Source: Trichostrongylus colubriformis (Eukaryota; Nematoda; Chromadorea; Rhabditida; Trichostrongylidae). From it: DNA of 64,000 bases. Where the stretch lies: contig OZ022257.1 in NCBI GenBank assembly GCA_963978905.1, positions 15,147,664 to 15,211,663 on the forward strand. Reading direction: 5' to 3'. The position numbers were made by a program, and so were the translations under genes. Below, in pieces: positions 11,815 through 23,490 of this stretch (position 1 is its first letter; each line of letters starts with the position of its first letter). The notes under the pieces are model-generated. The model had not been told where the DNA came from. It worked only from the letters and a program-made list of their open reading frames with translations, and ran no database searches.

Positions 11815-12357
11815 TAAGGCCGCGTTTATACTATGCGCACCAGCGGCGAAGGCGGCAAAATCATGTGCCTGGTGTCGGATGTAGGTTGGGACACACGAAT
11901 TTTGACCTCGGCCTATGACCCTATGACAACCTGTGGCCTTCTGGTGACATAAATTATTAAGACAATTTGTTTATGTAAGTCCTATCCTCCCTGCAAGTCT
12001 GTTTCGTTGTATTGATGAATGATAGTGATTCGAGAGATGTGCATGGTCATCGCGTGGTCTAGTGGCCGTACTGACAGTGTGTCCTAACCGTCATCCCCTT
12101 GTGTCGACCACTTCAGCACCCTGGCGACGTGCTCTGTTAATAACGCTCGACCTAATCACACTACAGTATGGTGGTCGTGGCGAGACTCCACGCAAATCTG
12201 TGGCGAAAGCGCGCAATCTCGCCATTCCCTGACACTGCGCGTAACTTCTTACCCAGGATCCGAATCTGGCTACAGACTTACGCGGGCTTTCGTCACGAAA
12301 CCATACTGTGGTGTGGTTCGGTCAAGCGGTATAAACAGAGTATGAACACAGTATAAA
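11815..12357. repeat. Possible inverted-repeat element with ACCGCGTTCATACT-like ends
   Basis: The left edge AGGCCGCGTTTATACTATG and right edge GAGTATGAACACAGTATAAACGCC are imperfect reverse complements and resemble the ends of the clear palindrome at 13277-13452. The inside contains a tRNA-like GTGGTCTAGTGGCC near 12055-12065 without a convincing cloverleaf. Boundaries are tentative. Confidence 0.4.
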
Positions 12358-12961
12358 CGCCTAAAATATGTTAAACAAATCGCCCCCCCCCGTTATAGCA
12401 ATATCTATGATTTCCAAGGGACAAAATGGTATCCCTTTCAGAGCAAGTGGAATTACAACATTGGCGATTCTCATGTCAAAGTATTGGTTGTGAAAGCTGC
12501 AGCGCGTGGATCGGATCGCGCCGTCGAGTATGAATGCGGTACCGATAGTTTTACGTAGAATAGCACCAGATCTTTTTCACTTCTTGAATGCCATTGCGCG
12601 AAAAAGGTGGCGAAAATAGACTTACCTTGGAGCGCTGGCACATCACAAATGACGAGACGAGTACCGCCATAATACTAAATGCACAGCTGATAAACATCCA
12701 CAACCAGTCATCAATGAGAAATACATGATGTAGAGATGTTCTTAAATATTGACCAAATGATATCTTATGATATGCTCAAATACCTATCAGTATCCGCATA
12801 TAATGCGGGAGTCGATGGTTTCACATTGTTATCAAGGAAAAAGTGAGTCTCACTAACCATTTGATCACAGATGTGTACCCTATGACCGTTTTGGAACAAG
12901 TGCGAAATTTAAAACCATATTCCAGATCTCTCGAAGGCACAGTTCGCAATAATATAAATAT

Positions 12962-13184
12962 ATTGGGGTGCTATCGCAATAGGGGGGGGGGGAGAGAATC
13001 TCACAAAATGTTTCACACCTTAGTTCCTTCCGAAGGATTTTTGTGGGGTCACTGTGCACATTCGAACGTATATTTTTCCTAAGCCTTGAAGAAGGAAGTA
13101 CTCCTCTCCTTTTTTTTGGCTTAGCCAAAAAGAGGGTCAAGTGGTGGGATGCCCCCCCCCCTCATTGCGATAGCACCTATTTTG
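12962..13184. repeat. Inverted repeat with GTGCTATCGCAAT ends
   Basis: GGGGTGCTATCGCAATAGGG at the left is mirrored by CTCATTGCGATAGCACC at the right, each next to a poly-G or poly-C tract, giving a fold-back of about 220 bp. A related pair of ends surrounds 24690-24857. Open frames across it on both strands are not supported as genes. Confidence 0.65.
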
Positions 13185-13276
13185 GTTCCATCCGCGGATA
13201 GATAGGCCCTTCCACAATGGCAAGGCGTGTGCCGTCACCGCGATGCGAGAGTTCACGCTAAACGCGTAAAGAACCC

Positions 13277-13452
13277 GTAAGACCGCGTTCATACTCTGCG
13301 GTGTAGGCGGCAGTGAGTGCGTGGCTGCGTGTCTCTGCGTCTCCGCCTGCGCCACTTTGCCTAGCTGTCTGCATCGTCTTTGTACCTACCCCGTTCCACT
13401 CTGCCTCACTGCATGTGAACACCCTGCCGGCGTTGAGTATGAACGCGGTCTA
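13277..13452. repeat. Inverted-repeat element, GACCGCGTTCATACT ends
   Basis: The left end GACCGCGTTCATACTC and right end GAGTATGAACGCGGTC are exact 16-bp complements. The same terminus appears near 12520, 15115 and 36240, so this is a dispersed family of about 175 bp. The copy contains short GTCTCTGCGTCTCCG-type low-complexity text. Confidence 0.7.
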
Positions 13453-13915
13453 AGTGAGATGGCGGCCACCGTCCCATGATGGTCTACACCCATATACGAA
13501 TTAGCCAGCGGGGGCACCTGCGTGAAAAAACGACATGATATCAGTTGCGTAGGATAGGATAGGTGAAATTCCTATAGTAACAACAGCTTTATCGAATTAT
13601 ATTTTCACGTGGAAACTTGTCCAAGTGCATACTTCTAGGCTGCAAACTCATCGAGGCGGAAAGTCAGAAACACCTTTTTCTCAGAGTTTTTGGAAGTCTT
13701 TCTTCTGTTTTTGCTCACTTTTGTGTTCTTCACTACCCTCAGAGCCATTATGGAATGCGACGAGGCACGAAAGTTACCGTGAACTGCGAGCAAAAGCGAG
13801 CATTATCTAAGCAATGTTGCGAATGCCTCTCATTGTCGCCAGCCAGCCTTAATAAGATAAGCTTCTCTTCAATAAGAAAAATATTTGAATATTCAACAGC
13901 AATTGAGGTTCCAAA

Positions 13916-14083
13916 ATATTTATTCAAAAGACTCAAAAGACCCCTCAAGAATCTCGAAAGACTTGGAAATATTTTTGCGATATTACGGCGTTTAACGCCT
14001 TCTTCAGGCCCTGCCAAGGACGTATGGTGCAGGAAATATTTTCGAGACTTTCGAGACTTTTGAGGGGTCTTTTGAATGAATAT
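13916..14083. repeat. Fold-back repeat with about 55-bp arms
   Basis: The left arm TTCAAAAGACTCAAAAGACC and its continuation through TCTCGAAAGACTTGGAAATA is mirrored by GAAATATTTTCGAGACTTTC and the text through TCTTTTGAATGAATATT. A second, exact mini-palindrome GGCGTTTAACGCC sits in the loop near 13988-14000. The arms dominate the apparent 148-codon frame here, so I do not call a gene. Confidence 0.8.
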
Positions 14084-15252
14084 TCAGATAATCATGAGAC
14101 TTCGGAACAGACAACAACAACAGCCACGCTAAACACATGCTGCGGAAGCGGTAGCAGTTATAAAAAGAGTGTCGGTCGAGCATTCATACTCGTTGTCACG
14201 ATAGTTGCGTGCCGCAGAATAGTCTTTGCAACTGACACGCTGGCGTCCTCGAGCGCACCAACACCACCGAGTACGTCAAAATATCATCGCTCATCGTGCT
14301 AGCCTGTATTGTAATGCACTTCGATCCTTGCCATTGTAGAGTTTGAAAACAATTCAGCAAACTTCACGATTTTTTATAACAAAATTTGGGTGCTATTCAA
14401 AGATTAGAAGTTATAGGCTTAATGCACAAATACTAATGTGATTTTGCAAAACGCATTTCTTAAAAGTGTTTTATTGAATAATATTGCTTAAATATGGCAC
14501 AAACTTTTGTAATTACCTAATATTTACAGAAACAAGACACTATAAATTTCCAACATACATAATAACTCGAAGTACCACAGTATGCCTGTAAAAACGGTCT
14601 GGATAGAAGTGGTACGTAATGAGAACATTTTTAAGGACCAGGAACAGCAATGGTCACGATAGCAAGAAGATTAACTATCTTGACGTATAGCTGCAAATTC
14701 TCTTGCTGACAGAAGTATTTCCGTATTAATTTTTGAATTGAATCTGGCACTCGGAGCTAATTGACAGGCGGGCGCTGCACAAAGATGAAATATAATAGAA
14801 ACAAGGAGTGGAGTAGTACTCATTCCAAGTCAAGGAAACTCATAAATAGCAAACGCCCAATGATGGAGACTTTTTGAACAGTTTTGAAGATTAAGAGAGT
14901 TTGTTAAGCACATGAATCTGGTTTTCATAATGTTCTGTCTCGGCTGCACTATGCGCCCTATTGATCGTCAGGTAGCAAAAACAGGCTGCATTCATATCCC
15001 GCAACGCGATCGTTTCGCTTGATGTTGACGTATTACAAAGGCAACGCGGACCCCGCGACAGGATCAGCGCATCATCAATGGAGTCAGTCTGCGTCAATCC
15101 TGCTGGCGTCGCCGAGTATAAATGCAGCCTTACAACGACTATGAAAGCACCCTCGCATGTGAATTACCGTAAAGCAACAAGTCTACCAAGTCTAACAGAG
15201 TAGCATTAACATGAAAATTCGAAGAGACCGTGAAAATTGAGATCAGTTGGAA

Positions 15253-18200
15253 TCACAATCGACTCTGACATCCAGGAGTACATCTGAAAAGTCGGTGGTC
15301 ACTCACTATTACTCAATCCGTAATGTTTTTGGTAAATGAATAAAACAAATCCCTTACAAGCATCGAATGCCATTCTTTTGTTCTTCTGCATCCTTACCAC
15401 GATAGGAGAAGGTGAGTTCTTCACCTAAAAAGAGGAAACAGTAAATGAAATCAAAAATTTCGAATATTGTCTACAAAAGTGTAACATTATCATCACTACT
15501 ATATATAAGCGATTTTGTCTGTCTGTGACGAAATTCGGAACTACCCGCAAGGCAACTCATAAAAGTCGGGTCAAATATGGGATAGGTAGAGCATGAGCGA
15601 AGGAATAAGAGGCGCATAGACAATGTTACGCCCTGCCCACAGCGGGCGTTGCGCGCTAAAATTTGACAATCAGGTGGGAATAATCTAATCCATTTCCGAA
15701 ATGGCCTAGACCTAGGGAAGAGTTGGAATAAGGTCGGTGGCACGACTTCGTGAAGCTTATAAGTGCGGTGGGAGGAGCGTAATTTGAATAGGCGGAGCTT
15801 AAAACAAAAATTCATAGCTCCGTTCGAGCATAACCTAAAAAATCCGTTCAAGGAGAGATGAGCGTAGAAGCGAAGAAGTAAGGGACGTACATAAACAGTG
15901 TTACGTCCCAACCACAGTGGGCGGGGAGTACGCTGAAATTCCGATAATCATCTGAAAATGCTCTAATTCAGTTCCAGCATGGCCCGAACGGGTGGGGAAG
16001 TCGGGACAAGGACAAAGGCACGATCATATGTAGCCTGAGTGTGGTGGACGGAACGTATTTTAAATAGGCACGGCTAAAACAAAAATTCGTGGTTCCTGGT
16101 TTCCCTTCCAGCACAACTTAGAAACTCCGTTCAAAGAGGGACAAAAGGGTGCAAATAAACGATACCCTGCCCACTAAGGGTGGAACGTGCGCATCACCAA
16201 AGATATTTTCAAGTCAAGAATGAAAAGTGACTAAATAGAAAGGAGGCACTGAGTTTTGATGAAGACGTGTGACTACGTAGCGACAAGAGGCGCCGCAAAA
16301 AAAAGAGAATTTGAAAAATATGAGTACTAACCTTTAGAGATCATTCGTTTTGTGAAGAAAAGCATATTATTAGTAAGCAGATTGCCTCGAGACAAAAGCG
16401 AAACCGCTTTAAGGTTAGCCGCATCACCACAAGCGTGATTGAAATAACTAAAAAAAAGACTTATGCACAAAAAAAACAATGAAGAATAAGAAATTTGTAA
16501 GAAATACCGTGTTTCGTTTCCCATCCGTGACGCGTCTACGACATATTGCTTTGTTCCCGGTATCTGATGCTGGAAAACGATGCTGCAGTATTTCAAGCGA
16601 ACTTATTCATAAGTTTCTAGCATGAAACGAACTTACAATATTAGTAAACTGATAGCTAGTGGACACTCCCTGAGCAATCGCTGAGCATAGTGGGATAATC
16701 TGAAACAGAATAAGCTGAAAGATACAATATACTATTAGACATTAACACAGCATAATTAATGTCCTTGATAACACAGTTCGGGGCCAAAAATGAAATCCTT
16801 TAATAGTAAAACTTCCACTGACTAAGAAAGTAGGAAAAAATAGCTTCAAAGTCACCTACGAAAAATGTGAACCCGGTGAGGTAAACTTGTTTTAAACAGC
16901 ATGTTGGCGATTTCATATAACTTGAACTTACTTTCCTACCATACGTGTTCAACTTATTTTATGTGTTGCACATGTTCATTGAATAAATAAATAAACAAGC
17001 GATCACAAATTGCCGTACCTCTCCAGTATAGGTCCCAAGGAACGTCCCAGCTGGAATGATTTGAGGTGCAAAAACACTCCATCCTTTCGTCGTCGTATAC
17101 ATTACAACCAATGGGACCTTTCGACCCCGCTAAAACAACAGAATTAGGAATATAATTTCTGGTTTGGAGGAAAGTCATAACACACTTCCGCATATCTGCT
17201 CGGACAGCTTGAGTCACATGAACAAGTAGTTCCACACTCGACTGTGATCGCTTCTGCAAGCTTGTCGACATCGACTTTACCCGAGCTACGCATTCGTATT
17301 TGATCTCGTCCCATTATCTAAATTAAAGCGTATCGTATGTGAATCTCGGCTAAATTTTAAAGACAGTGATAGGAGTAGGTAGAGCCGAACAGCGAATGAT
17401 TATCGAGTAAAAATCAGGTGCTCTCTACTACGAAAGTGAAGAAAAACGAAATGGACATTCAAAACCTGTGATAGAAATAGAGCATTCAAAACTCGAGATA
17501 CAAAACCTCCTTTTTACCTTGACTCTAAAAGGAGGCTGATAACATAGAGGTGGGATACTATTAGAACAGGTGGCAACTGCTGAAGGAGGCGGCTCTTATA
17601 GAGCTCGAAGACGCTCCTTTCGAAAATTTCGTCACATACAGTCTTCCTGGACCCGCAGCTTTCATTTCGATGACACACTTCAGGAGTTCTCATTGATTAC
17701 ATCATAGCACTGCCTTTATGACAAATTCTAGATTTTCTGCTAGGCTTTTGTTGTTCCGATTGTGTGGTCATCTTACACGCCAATGATGCTCTTATGTGCA
17801 GTAAACAAACACTAGAGAGATAAGAACCATCCTGTATTTCAATGTATTTGGCATTTTCAACCGATTATAAGTGTCACGTGATCAGGACATCCTGTATTTC
17901 AATGCATTTGCAGTTTTTAACCGAATATAAGTGTCCCTGGATATTTTACAGACTGAACTAAAACTAAGGAGCTCGGATTCTCACAAACTGAGACTGGAAG
18001 GCAGCCTAATATTAAGCATCGGAGTATTCTAACGAACAATTATTTTGTTATGAACAGTTATCACCTTTACACATGGACAGAAGGGAGTGCATTGTCCGCC
18101 TTTGCAATCACACCCAGCGCCGTCCTCAGGATACTGCAGACGAAGAGCGACACCGACAGCCTTAGCTTCGCGATAGTTGGAGATCGACATTGCACATCTT

Positions 18201-21200
18201 GTCAGGTACTGGAACAACATTCTTTAAGCTAAATAGCCGAAGAAGTTGAGCGAAACATTGACCTACCTTCACATCGATGGTAGCACGTTCATCATCTGTC
18301 CAATTTTCAAAATAAATCGGAGCAATCTCAAGACCTTCTAGCTCGTCGTTGATTGCTTGCTCGATCATACGAAGGTGCACGCGATGCCAACTCTGCAAAC
18401 GAAATGTTTCAATAGGAAGATGTAAATTTAAGGTATTAAAAGATACCGCTTCACTACAGCAATTTACAAGAGTCAATCACTTCAAAGAAAAAAGAAGTGA
18501 AAAGTCCCCAATTACAAACGGTTACTTACTGTGTAATCATGACGTCTGTGGAAATTAGGAAAAGCTTGCTGAAATCCTTGTGGATCCTTTTGCTGCATAC
18601 GAGCAGCCATCTGGGAAATTAACCGCTCTCTCGTATCTGCTGCAGTCAACTGAAAATGTGTCTGTAGTCACAACAACAGAGGTGCGAAAGCAACGAACCT
18701 TCTTCATATTACCTAAACTAACCTTTTTATCGCCGTCATTAAAGCAATCGGGCGCTAGGCTCCAGCAATCATTCCATGGCCAGTCCTTCCAGATAACTAC
18801 ATACTCTTTTTCCTTGGATCCATCTTGCTGAAATCGCGAATGATCGGAAAAATAGCTCTTAAAAAATTCAAAGAACAATGTTAACAAAAAATTTACTCAC
18901 ATATTTGACCATATGTGGTCGTAGGATGACAGCCACTTCCCACGATCTTTCGCTGGGGTCCCCTTGTTGCTTCTTCCCGCATTCTATGAAGGAAAAACAT
19001 AAAATTAGTATCACTCGCAACACAATTGTCCACATTTAAGAATAATTCCCAATAATTATGGTGAGACGATAGTTGGAAAGAGACTGTCTCTTGAAATGAA
19101 TAGGAAACCACAGCATCCAAGAGAGAACAGAACCACACCTTCAGAGCTTCCTTCTAAATCACACTCCTCTTCCTCTACCTCAGCGCTTTCATCAGGGAGC
19201 GCTTTCTTCGGGAGGGGAGCCCATAGAGGGGCGTTTTTCAAACCTATAAGCTCATAACCATCATTGATGAAAAGCTATTTGAAACTTCTGATGAAAATGA
19301 ATCAATAGAAAATAAAAATAAGAGAATTCACGCACGATCGATTTGAGCGGGTGTGAACCCCAAAGCAGCATACAAGTCCTGTAAGAATTTTGTATAAAAC
19401 CTAGCAAAAATCTTGGCTGAAAAGCTGGAATACCATATCGATTTCTTCAACTTCTTCTTCCACATCTTCTTCAACTCCCATAGAAGAGCAATGCAAGAAC
19501 GCAAGTCGATCAGCTAGAATGACTACTGAGATGTCAGTAGCACAACACAAAATTTTATCCAAATATTTGATCTGATGCGTTGGTTTCGACAGCGAATAAC
19601 GAAAAGCTTGCAAAAGCCCCTTCCAGATTACAAAATAAAAAACAGGCAGAAGCAAATTAAATAAATAGAACTCACACAATGTGGAATCAGCTTTTTCGAG
19701 TTCACTGCTCATAGCATTCTCTTTGTTCTCACATGTTTTTATATGGCTATACAAGATCTGAAAAGCATTCATGTACCCTGAGAATACTAATTTTAATGTT
19801 TTGCGAGTGTCTAACAGCGGTTAGGTGAAACAAAAAGCAAAACCATAGCTACATATTCGTGTGGGCAAACATCGAAAAAAATAGAGACCACTGACCGGGT
19901 CTTCCTGGTTGGACTTTCTTGCACGTTCTTGCTCTAACGCATGTAGGATTCTTCTTTGAACAGGATCGACTCCCTCAGTGTTGCTGTCATCCGATTGTAC
20001 GGGCTCATTGGGCTCTAAAAGAAGCAGCTTAACGAACAGCTTTAGTTGTACAGCCGGAAAATAAAAACGAACCATAAGGCAGTGGTCTGATATCGCCGCT
20101 ACTGCTGACTACAATCCGGCGATAGCGCACTAACGCGTTCGTGATTCTACGAGGTAATTGAATGAAATGAACGTCAGAACTGAAAAAATCAACCCTTTAC
20201 TAAGACAGATTTGAGCAGAACTAAGCGGAGAAATCGTGACGAAGTCGCGGCCTCAGCAAAAAGAAGGAAAAGACTGTTTTATAGAAATGATGTAAAGTGC
20301 AAAAGGACCGTAACTCACTGTAGTGGTACTTCGACCTCATCGGGTTCCAAATCACCTGGTCGAAACGCGCTCTAAAGTGAATCATATAAAGTACAAAGAA
20401 ATGAATTTAAAAATAAAGACGGATTCGAATAACACAACAACCAAGAGCGTACCGGAACAGAACCATTGAAGTGCACAAATCTGGTCATGTCGGTGAATTC
20501 TGTATTCGAAGATGAGCGGGAGAAACCACTCACACTCGACGATACTTCTCTACCATTCGAGTCTACATGATAGGAAGAGGGACTGGAAGGAGTGACTGAG
20601 CAGTAATAGCACATTATTCATCGAAACCATTAGAGATTCTTCAAAACCGTTCTTCACACACATTCGCGCATCATTCTTCAAACGGAAGACCAGCTGTACA
20701 ATTAATCCGCCTTGGTCGTTAGGCACAGACTCTGGCACCGTTTGTGCCGGTCGGTGCATCCTTTCATCCACTACGCCATGACTTTTATTAGGCACTTCAT
20801 CAACAGACTGACGGCACCTTATCCCAATTGAGCATTGAGTGTGACTTGGTGAGGGCACATGAGATTCTGAGTGGCATTCCACCACCCCCTTACTGGAGTG
20901 CAGCATCAATAAGACAACGTTTTCGGCACAAGACAAAGCTGAGTGACTGCCTTGCACTCAACAAAGGGAAGATTGGCAACATTCTGGGTCAAAGGAGCGA
21001 CAGATGCGTAGAACCCATACTTCTCAGTGACTGAGAAACTAGAACAACTAAGTGCCTGCTTCCTCGTTCTCCCCCCCCCCCCCCTTCGCGTTTACATCTA
21101 TGCCTTTATTGAAATAAAAATGAGGGAAAAACAGTCATTCATAATGTAGTGAAGTCGAGCGTGTTCAAAAAACCATACGCTCACAGGAAGATGCTCAAAC

Positions 21201-21827
21201 AAATAAAAAAATTAAAATATTCTTCAACCGCAGGGACTTCGAGTATGGCACTAGAGCTGGAAATTGTAAATCAAGCGCATTTGTATAGAACTGTGAAAGT
21301 TCATAAATATGGGAAAACAAGTAGTATAACACATCTTTGAACATGCGTTTTCAGTCTAACGTCTACCTAACACTTCCTTAATTTTAACACGCATGTCGAT
21401 CGATGTTGGGAAAAATCTCGTTTCTTTCGCGATCCCCGCGATTCCTCTTCAAGCTTTGCGACTGATTCAACGTAATTTTATAGAACACTTGGGGATAATT
21501 CATAACCTTAGAACAGAGGTAAAACTTCGAGAGTGTAGCATGCTCACAATATTCCCAATTTTTACAGAAGTTGAAAATCTGGCACTAGCACTCGAACTTC
21601 GAATTTTCGCCCATCCAAGAAAACTGTAGAACGTATGCGTATGCGAGTGCTTACTGTTTGGCTTCAGCTTTCCTTTAGAACCTGGTAAAGGGCGCAAACG
21701 GGTCAGCGGGCACGAGGGGATGGATCCATGAGAAAGGTTCGGAGCGTGCTCATAAGACTGAAGGTACCCACCTTTCTTCACGCTTCGTCACCAGTAGGTT
21801 GACATCTTCTTCCGAGGACATAGACAT
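15253..21827 (-). CDS. SUV39-type histone H3K9 methyltransferase with chromodomain
   Basis: Predicted nuclear lysine methyltransferase of histone H3. I joined 23 minus-strand exons in phase (614 aa): 21782-21827, 21655-21681, 21566-21623, 20534-20582, 20319-20371, 20151-20179, 19896-20014, 19676-19757, 19434-19513, 19336-19378, 19139-19243, 18901-18983, 18723-18827, 18530-18649, 18267-18392, 18071-18208, 17186-17317, 17019-17129, 16637-16699, 16508-16569, 16332-16447, 15358-15424, 15253-15283. An acidic N-terminus (residues 1-240) precedes a chromodomain (about 245-290; SWEVAVIL, EYVVIWKDW), a pre-SET with nine cysteines (408-459), SET (KGWSV, TYTGE, RYFNHAC, GEELTFSY) and a post-SET ending CLCTPGC. 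The family pattern NHSC reads NHAC, the usual Asp before the last Tyr is Ser, and post-SET spacing is CxCx3C. Start: first ATG after a possible trans-splice acceptor TCTAG. Exons 1-6 are less certain; exon 4 has a second in-phase donor at 20453 (+27 aa). Confidence 0.88.
15490..16200 (-). repeat. Retroposon-like repeat inside the last long SUV39 intron
   Basis: Reading on the minus strand it ends in CGAATTTCGTCACAGACAGA followed by TTATATATAGTAG, the same tail as at 31400-31490 and 46441-46502. Internally about 260-277 bp units with a CCCACAGTGGGCGG-like landmark recur near 15636, 15913 and 16173. This looks like the tail-bearing end of a non-LTR retroposon or SINE; the family is not identified. 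It lies wholly in the intron 15425-16331. Confidence 0.6.
17828..17940. repeat. Two-copy tandem repeat in SUV39 intron
   Basis: CATCCTGTATTTCAATGTAT...AACCGATTATAAGTGTC occurs twice about 61 bp apart with several substitutions. It lies in the 753-bp intron 17318-18070. No function is apparent. Confidence 0.65.
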
Positions 21828-22421
21828 ATCAGCTAGAGTCCACCCACAATGCTAAAGTTAATTGCACATTAATGAAAACTTTCACTTCAATTCAAAAATC
21901 AAGATTATAGAATACTCATTCGGTGGTCAATTCACTGCTGAAATTGAAAAAGGGTAAAAATAGCCGAAGCGAAATCCAAGGAAATCACGTACTCGCAAGG
22001 AATAAAACTCTTCTGGGTGACCTGAGCCGTCCGAAATAATTTCTGTGGGAGAACACGCAAATGACTGGCCGTGATTTTGAAATTTCAAAAAAAAGCACAA
22101 GGTAGTGATAGTAGAGGAGTTGGAAGGGAAAGAAGAATAGAGTCTTGTATTAGAGTCGAAAAATGGCATGGCTAAATTCAAAGTATGCTTTGTATTTAAC
22201 ATAATCCAAAGTCTTATCCTTGAGCGGTCTTTAGACTTCGCGACAATGCAATTTTCCAGAGTCGTGGCCCTGCATGCTCAGTTGCGGCAACTCAAGATCT
22301 CAAGGTCGCAGTACCGGGTGCAGAAAAATCGCCGCATTGCAAAATTGCGAAGTCTGACGGCGGCCCATTGCAGTTTGAGGGGTGCGAGCTGTGCACGGCG
22401 TCGGCGCCCTTTTGTTTACGC

Positions 22422-22757
22422 GAGGGGTAAGGGAAAACTGAGAATTGTGAATACATGTTCTCTGAAAACAAACCTTCTACTTCATAAGAGGTGATGTGTG
22501 GCGAAACTCACATAAAAAAAAGCGCGGCTTGGAGTGTTATCACGACCCCGCAGCGCGGAATGTTGTCCTGCAGTGCTGCAGCCGGACGAGTTGCCGGCGA
22601 AGCTGGGACCACGTTCGCGGTCGCATGTTTTGGTCTTGGCTCGTCTTCAATCTATCCCGGATAGTGACGCATGGGAGGTGCGAGAAAAAAAGGGGGAGGG
22701 GGTTCCCGGGCCTATTACTCGCTTTTTTTCTCCGCCAGTCTGCCTTTACGCCCTATA
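22422..22757. mobile_element. MITE family B (copy 2, edges worn)
   Basis: The body from GAGGGGTAAGGGAAAACTGA to the pyrimidine-rich right arm matches the complete copy at 28583-28982, including TGTTCTCTGAAAACAAACCTT and TTATCACGACCCCGCAGC. The terminal AGRCACC and TTAA are not preserved. Overlapping frames reflect the shared repeat, not a gene. Confidence 0.65.
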
Positions 22758-22807
22758 GTAAGGATTTTGTACAAACATACGCTTGAGGTTACAAACTGAT
22801 GAATGTA

Positions 22808-23488
22808 TTAGGTGTGTGCAGAATAAATGGCCGAAACGTAACTGGCCATAACTTCGCTCAGACACAACTTTATTTGTCGAAATAAAAACCATTCGAATCT
22901 ACGGAATTTCGCCAACGATCTGGTAAAGAAAATATGCCATCACGATCAAATTCTGGATTGCGAGAATCAATAAAGTCGAGAATGGCATTTTTACCGTGCA
23001 TAGTTTTTCTGCCGCAGGTTTGCATCGAGAACCAGGAAAAAGTGGTAATCCGTCTGGGATAGGTCTGAGGAATAAGGAGGGTGAGGGAGAGTCTCGATGT
23101 CTAACTGCACCAGTTTTTGCCGGGCGCGCAAAACAACGCAAAACCCCATAGTTCGCAAGTCACCCGGCAGGAACTGAACGGGACTCTCCCTCACCCCCTT
23201 ATTCCCCAGACCTATCCCTCACGAATTACCACTTTTTCCCGGTTCTCGATGCAAACCTGCGTCAGAAAAAATTCGCCGAAACTATGCAGGTTGAAAATGC
23301 CATCGTTGACTTTATTAATTTTCGCAATCCAAAATTTTATCATGACTGCATATTTTCTTTACCAGATCGTTGGCAAGGTTGTGTAGATTCGAATGGTTAT
23401 TATTTCGACAAATAAAGTTGTGTCTGAGCGAAGTTATGGCGTTATGAAAAAAGTAGTCCGTTTTGGCCATTCATTCTGCATAGCCTAA
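22808..23488. mobile_element. Palindromic mariner derivative (3'-end dimer)
   Basis: Ends are TTAGGTGTGTGCAGAATAAA and, inverted, TTATTCTGCA...CCTAA, with TA on each side (22806-22807, 23489-23490). The left arm encodes on the minus strand, and the right arm on the plus strand, the same C-terminal mariner transposase segment (ETLPHPPYSSDLSQTDYHFF and the following SRNPEF/VDSNG region). The element is therefore two transposase 3' halves fused head to head. No complete transposase is present. A sister element is at 43457-44110. Confidence 0.85.
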
Positions 23489-23490
23489 TA

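Noticed and set aside
12046..12120. Possible tRNA gene (GTGGTCTAGTGGCC)
   Set aside because: Only the A-box is convincing; stems do not pair and no clear B box follows.
13617..14063. 148-codon plus-strand frame
   Set aside because: Its second half is the fold-back repeat, and the first half has no domain or splice support.
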